Origin: Bacteroidales bacterium
GTDB lineage: Bacteria > Bacteroidota > Bacteroidia > Bacteroidales > UBA4181
DNA: 10,801 bases
Direction: 5' to 3'
Assembly: GCA_031264715.1 (NCBI GenBank)
Contig: JAISDP010000252.1
Span: forward strand, 1 to 10,801
Each line of letters starts with the position of its first letter. Positions within the stretch are counted from its first letter, which is position 1. Positions 7,996 through 10,801 of this stretch are shown one piece after another. The position numbers and the translations under genes are program-made. A model generated the notes under the pieces. The model made no database searches. It saw only the letters and a program-made list of their open reading frames with translations, and was not told the origin of the DNA.

Positions 7996-8127
7996 CCCTC
8001 TCCTGTGGAGGGGGAGCCTGCGTTTCTCAAAGATAGCCGAATAACGTATCATCGGGCAACCGCAGACAGCCTGGCGAGCGCATCACTCCTCTCCTGTGAA
8101 CCCCGAAAGCAACAGGGGATGGGGGAG
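7996..8127. repeat. Hairpin-rich, repeat-like segment between nspC and the next gene
   Basis: Two C-rich/G-rich hairpins bracket this segment. The first pairs 7996-8003 with 8007-8014 (8 pairs, 3-base loop). The second pairs 8086-8097 with 8112-8124 (12 pairs including wobbles, one bulged T, 14-base loop). An 11-base direct repeat CCTCTCCTGTG occurs in both (7997-8007 and 8088-8098). The composition and the translated sequence differ from the flanking genes. This suggests an interspersed palindromic or miniature element, but copies elsewhere in the genome cannot be checked here. Confidence 0.45.
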
Positions 8128-8910
8128 AGATCCGGTACAAGGCGGTTATTCCTTTTCATTTTGTTTGTTTCTTTTACATTTACAGGATTACAGGCGCAAT
8201 GGAGGGATTACAAATACAAATTCACTGCCAGAGTGATGGATGCAGACACTGCTGTGGTCATTCCCAATTGCCACGTCATCAATAAGACCCAGAATATGGG
8301 AACTGTGAGCGACGAATTCGGCGCTTTCGCCGTTACGGCTAATGCAGGCGATAGCCTCCTGTTCAGCGCTATCGGCTACGAACGGACAACAATTGCTGTG
8401 AGCGACTCGATGTACACTAATAACCGTACCGTCAGGCTTAAGCCGGTGACTTATGCGCTTAGCGAGGTGGATATAGGTATCCTGTCGAATTATGATCGCT
8501 TTAAGCGCGATGTGTTGAGCAAGGAAGCGGAAGAAGCATATAAAATGGCGCCTTTGATCAGCAAATACGAAATATATGTGCCGCCATTGCCCAATCAGGG
8601 CGGTATCAATGTCCCGCTGGGTATCAGCCCGATAACATTCCTTTATAACCTTTGGAGCAAAGAAGGTAAACAATATCGGTACTACGAGAGTGTGATCAAA
8701 GGTACGGCCGAATACATCCAGATCGGGGAAAAATTTAACGGCGTACTTGTCAAAAAACTTACCGGTTTCGAGAATGATGAACTGGTTAAATTCATGTCGT
8801 ATTGCATGTTTACGAAAACCTTCCTGTTGCAGGCTTCCGAATCGGAAATACAGCGGGAAATTATGCGCAAATACAGGGAATACATAGCAACAAAGGGTGG
8901 AATGAAATGA
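8119..8910 (+). CDS. Secreted protein with carboxypeptidase-regulatory-like (CarboxypepD_reg) domain
   Basis: This is a 263-residue exported protein of unknown function. From ATG 8119, Arg8-Arg9 precedes a hydrophobic stretch (10-22) and a cleavage region GLQAQ near residue 26, a signal peptide. A beta-sandwich of the CarboxypepD_reg-like type covers about 31-110 (FTARVMDADTAVVIPNCHV, MGTVSDEFGAFAV, SLLFSAIGYERTTI), the domain also found at the N-terminus of Bacteroidetes TonB-dependent receptors; here no receptor follows. The remaining 150 or so residues are charged and helical-looking, with a proline-rich patch PPLPNQGG. The frame is open back to ATG 7966, overlapping the nspC stop, but that would put 51 unlikely residues before the signal peptide. 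ATG 8119 itself lies in a repeat-like hairpin, so the start is uncertain. It is on the same strand as nspC and possibly cotranscribed. Function is not assigned. Confidence 0.8.
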   Translation: MGERSGTRRLFLFILFVSFTFTGLQAQWRDYKYKFTARVMDADTAVVIPNCHVINKTQNMGTVSDEFGAFAVTANAGDSLLFSAIGYERTTIAVSDSMYTNNRTVRLKPVTYALSEVDIGILSNYDRFKRDVLSKEAEEAYKMAPLISKYEIYVPPLPNQGGINVPLGISPITFLYNLWSKEGKQYRYYESVIKGTAEYIQIGEKFNGVLVKKLTGFENDELVKFMSYCMFTKTFLLQASESEIQREIMRKYREYIATKGGMK

Positions 8911-8950
8911 TCCTTTGGATGCAAGCGGTCTCCCTCCCGTTTGAGGGTTC

Positions 8951-10492
8951 TTACCCGTGTTTCATCACTTCGTCCACGGCTTCCGATTCCAGGTGTTCGC
9001 CCACTTTCCTGTCAAAAGTGATCTTGAATGAATAGGCAAAATCGCAGGGCTTTGTTTTGGGGAACGACAGTTTCAGCCCCTCGTCGGTTTGTTGCCAGTC
9101 GATCTTTTCGTTTGATCCCAGCAATTGTATATTAAGGATTTTGGCGTCGCCGATGGCATTTTTGTCGAGCGACTTCACCAATACGCCGGCATCGTCCCAG
9201 TTCAGCACAATGGCATAGAAATCGTTGCCCTTGGTGGTGAAGCGCATGTCTCGAGCGGTGTACAGGGTGGCCGTGTTGTCGGTGAACGAACCTTTGGTGG
9301 ATTCGGCGTCGCCTTCGCCAAGTTTTTTCCAGCAGCGGGTTTCATAAATGGCATCGCCGTTTACTTTCAGCCATTTGCCAATGTCAAGAAGCACTGCCTG
9401 CTGTTCTTCGGTGACAGCGCCGTCGGCACGCGGGCCGATGTTCAGCAGGAGATTGCCGTTTTTGCTTACAATGTCGATCAGGTCGTGTACAATCTGTTCG
9501 GCTGTTTTATTTTCCTCGCCATCGATGTAGCACCACGATTTTTTACCGATGGAAGTGTCCGTTTGCCAGGGGAATTTCATCATCTTGCCTGATTTTCCGC
9601 GTTCCACATCCCACACCTGTATGTTGGCGGGGTAGCCCTGCTTGGTGTTCACGACCACCTGTTTGCCCCAATCCACAGCATTATTATAATAATATGCCAG
9701 GAACTTGTTGAAATAGGGCATCAGTACGGGATTATTCACTGTCCAGTCGAACCAGATCAGTTCCGGCTGGTACTTGTCGATCAGTTCGCGGGTACGGGCG
9801 AGCCATTCGCGCGCCACGGCTTCGTTGTATGCCTCCTGGGGCAATCTTTGCCCGTAGAGGGTGATGGCAGTATCCTGCACATCGGACGGGAAGGTCATGC
9901 CGCCGTTGTAGAACCACGCATTTTCGGCGCGGTGCGTCGACAGCCCGAAAACGAGACCTTCGCGTTCTACGGCTTGTTTCAGCAGCCCCACAATATCTTT
10001 CTTCGGCCCCATCTTCACGGAATTCCACTCATTCAGTTCGCTGTCGTACATCGAAAAGCCATCATGATGCTCCGCCACGGGAACCACGTACCTGGCGCCT
10101 GCATCCTTGAAGAGTTTCGCCCATGCACCGGCATCGAATTTTTCGGCCCGGAACATGGGGACAAATTCCTTGTATCCGAATTTGGTCTGTTCGCCGTAGG
10201 TTTCGATATGGTGTCTGTATTCCCGCGAATCCTGCCGGTACATGTTGCGCGGATACCACTCGTTGCCGAAAGCAGGAACAGCATACACGCCCCAATGAAT
10301 GAAAATGCCGAACTTGGCATCGCAAAACCATTCGGGAAACCGGTAATTCCGGGCGATACTGTCCCAGTTGGGCAGGAACACCTCCGTGCCTTTCGGCGAT
10401 GCTACCGAATCGATATTGACGCCCTGCTTTTTACTGTTTTGACAGGACGCAAACAGCAATGCTGCCAACAGGATGGCGGAAAAAGTTTTCAT
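8951..10492 (-). CDS. GH29 alpha-L-fucosidase lipoprotein
   Basis: This 513-residue glycoside hydrolase family 29 enzyme would release L-fucose from host or plant glycans. The N-terminus is a lipoprotein signal, a hydrophobic run ending in FASC (Cys17). The following QNSKKQG is not acidic and so lacks the usual Bacteroidetes surface-export signal, which favours a periplasmic-facing anchor; that is inference. The catalytic barrel covers about 45-390: WFCDAKFGIFIHWGVY with His66, VVPVAEHHDGFSMYD (137-150), and the nucleophile in ELIWFDW, Asp249. GNLLLNIGPRADG is a family signature near the end of the barrel. A C-terminal beta-sandwich (about 400-495) completes it. The general acid is not identifiable by eye. 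It lies convergent to the preceding gene and stands alone, with no SusC/SusD or other hydrolase in view. A TAnnTTTG box lies about 50 bases upstream. Confidence 0.95.
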   Translation of the reverse strand: MKTFSAILLAALLFASCQNSKKQGVNIDSVASPKGTEVFLPNWDSIARNYRFPEWFCDAKFGIFIHWGVYAVPAFGNEWYPRNMYRQDSREYRHHIETYGEQTKFGYKEFVPMFRAEKFDAGAWAKLFKDAGARYVVPVAEHHDGFSMYDSELNEWNSVKMGPKKDIVGLLKQAVEREGLVFGLSTHRAENAWFYNGGMTFPSDVQDTAITLYGQRLPQEAYNEAVAREWLARTRELIDKYQPELIWFDWTVNNPVLMPYFNKFLAYYYNNAVDWGKQVVVNTKQGYPANIQVWDVERGKSGKMMKFPWQTDTSIGKKSWCYIDGEENKTAEQIVHDLIDIVSKNGNLLLNIGPRADGAVTEEQQAVLLDIGKWLKVNGDAIYETRCWKKLGEGDAESTKGSFTDNTATLYTARDMRFTTKGNDFYAIVLNWDDAGVLVKSLDKNAIGDAKILNIQLLGSNEKIDWQQTDEGLKLSFPKTKPCDFAYSFKITFDRKVGEHLESEAVDEVMKHG

Positions 10493-10689
10493 AACGCTAT
10501 ATTTTATAACTGATTTACAAGCAATGTTTTTTTAACACTGCAAATGTAGAAATTCATTTTATTCAATAGATGGCACAATCCCGACAGATGATCGTACTAT
10601 TTCGATATTTTGATCATTTCTGCGGACGGACAAACAGCCTTAAAATTGCTTTGGTCGAGCAGAATAACATAATGTCGGTTTGACCCTGA
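10493..10689. other. Intergenic region upstream of the fucosidase gene
   Basis: Together with the tandem repeat to its right, this makes a gene-free stretch of just over 300 bases. Besides the promoter box it holds one inverted repeat, ATGATC at 10588-10593 and GATCAT at 10612-10617, lying upstream of the promoter as an operator might. No ORF of interest, tRNA or terminator was recognised. Confidence 0.5.
10541..10548 (-). promoter_or_regulatory. -7 promoter box for the fucosidase gene
   Basis: On the - strand TACATTTG (10548 down to 10541) matches TAnnTTTG and would give a leader of roughly 40 bases. The only upstream candidate is a poor ATTG at 10567-10564 with a 15-base gap, so just the -7 box is proposed. 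Confidence 0.5.
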
Positions 10690-10801
10690 CAGATCCGAAA
10701 GATCTGTTCGGAATCGGGTTCGGTTCTAAACAGATCCGAAAGATCTGTTCGGAATTGGGTTCGGTTCTAAACAGATCCGAAAGATCTGTTCGGAATTGGG
10801 T
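10690..10801. repeat. Tandem repeat, 41-base period, at least 2.7 copies
   Basis: Units begin at 10690, 10731 and 10772, the third cut by the window edge after 30 bases. The copies differ at only one visible position (C in the first, T in the others at unit base 25). Each unit carries ACAGATC-CGAAA-GATCTGT, a perfect 7-base inverted repeat with a 5-base loop, and overlapping it TCCGAA-AGATCTG-TTCGGA, a perfect 6-base inverted repeat with a 7-base loop; the two cannot form together. Unit length is not a multiple of three and there are no unique spacers, so neither a coding repeat nor a CRISPR array is indicated. Function unknown. Confidence 0.9.

Noticed and set aside
8932..8947. Terminator between the convergent genes at 8911-8950
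   Set aside because: Only a 5-base CCCTC/GAGGG stem with a 6-base loop and no T run is present.
9848..10513. 221-codon + strand ORF opposite the fucosidase gene
   Set aside because: It is antisense to a convincing GH29 gene and has no motif or promoter of its own.
10690..10801. CRISPR array
   Set aside because: The whole 41-base period is repeated without unique spacers, and no cas gene is in view.

Overview
The window looks like chromosomal DNA of a Bacteroidetes bacterium, most likely of the order Bacteroidales. Five intergenic regions carry the Bacteroidetes-type -7 box TAnnTTTG, three of them with a TTTG element about 18-22 bases upstream. Start codons follow A-rich leaders rather than Shine-Dalgarno sites. 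The gene families also fit: a LytTR two-component pair, a long M23 peptidase, a GH29 fucosidase lipoprotein, and the carboxynorspermidine route to spermidine.

Layout. Bases 1-1349 (+) hold the end of a LytS/His_kinase-type sensor kinase and a LytTR response regulator 8 bases behind it. A promoter at 1391-1421 opens a second + strand unit, a secreted M23 metallopeptidase (1448-3160) followed 12 bases later by a secreted or lipid-anchored endonuclease/exonuclease/phosphatase-fold hydrolase (3173-4039). A tRNA-Lys(CTT) with its own promoter lies at 4122-4194. It ends in a strong hairpin that probably terminates transcription in both directions, serving the tRNA and the convergent asnS. asnS runs on the - strand (4366-5763). 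Divergent from it is a + strand unit of three genes: an LpxL/HtrB-type acyltransferase (5908-6783), carboxynorspermidine decarboxylase nspC (6833-7966) and a secreted protein with a carboxypeptidase-regulatory-like domain (8119-8910). A GH29 alpha-L-fucosidase lipoprotein follows on the - strand (8951-10492). The right edge (10690-10801) is a 41-base tandem repeat that continues past the window.

Most of the content is housekeeping (translation, lipid A acylation, polyamine synthesis) or envelope and glycan work. I do not see a complete new defence, mobile or biosynthetic system. The points most worth a second look are the 41-base tandem array, whose units can form two mutually exclusive hairpins; the hairpin-rich, repeat-like segment between nspC and the next gene, which seems to supply that gene's start codon; and the change in base composition across the tRNA-Lys region.
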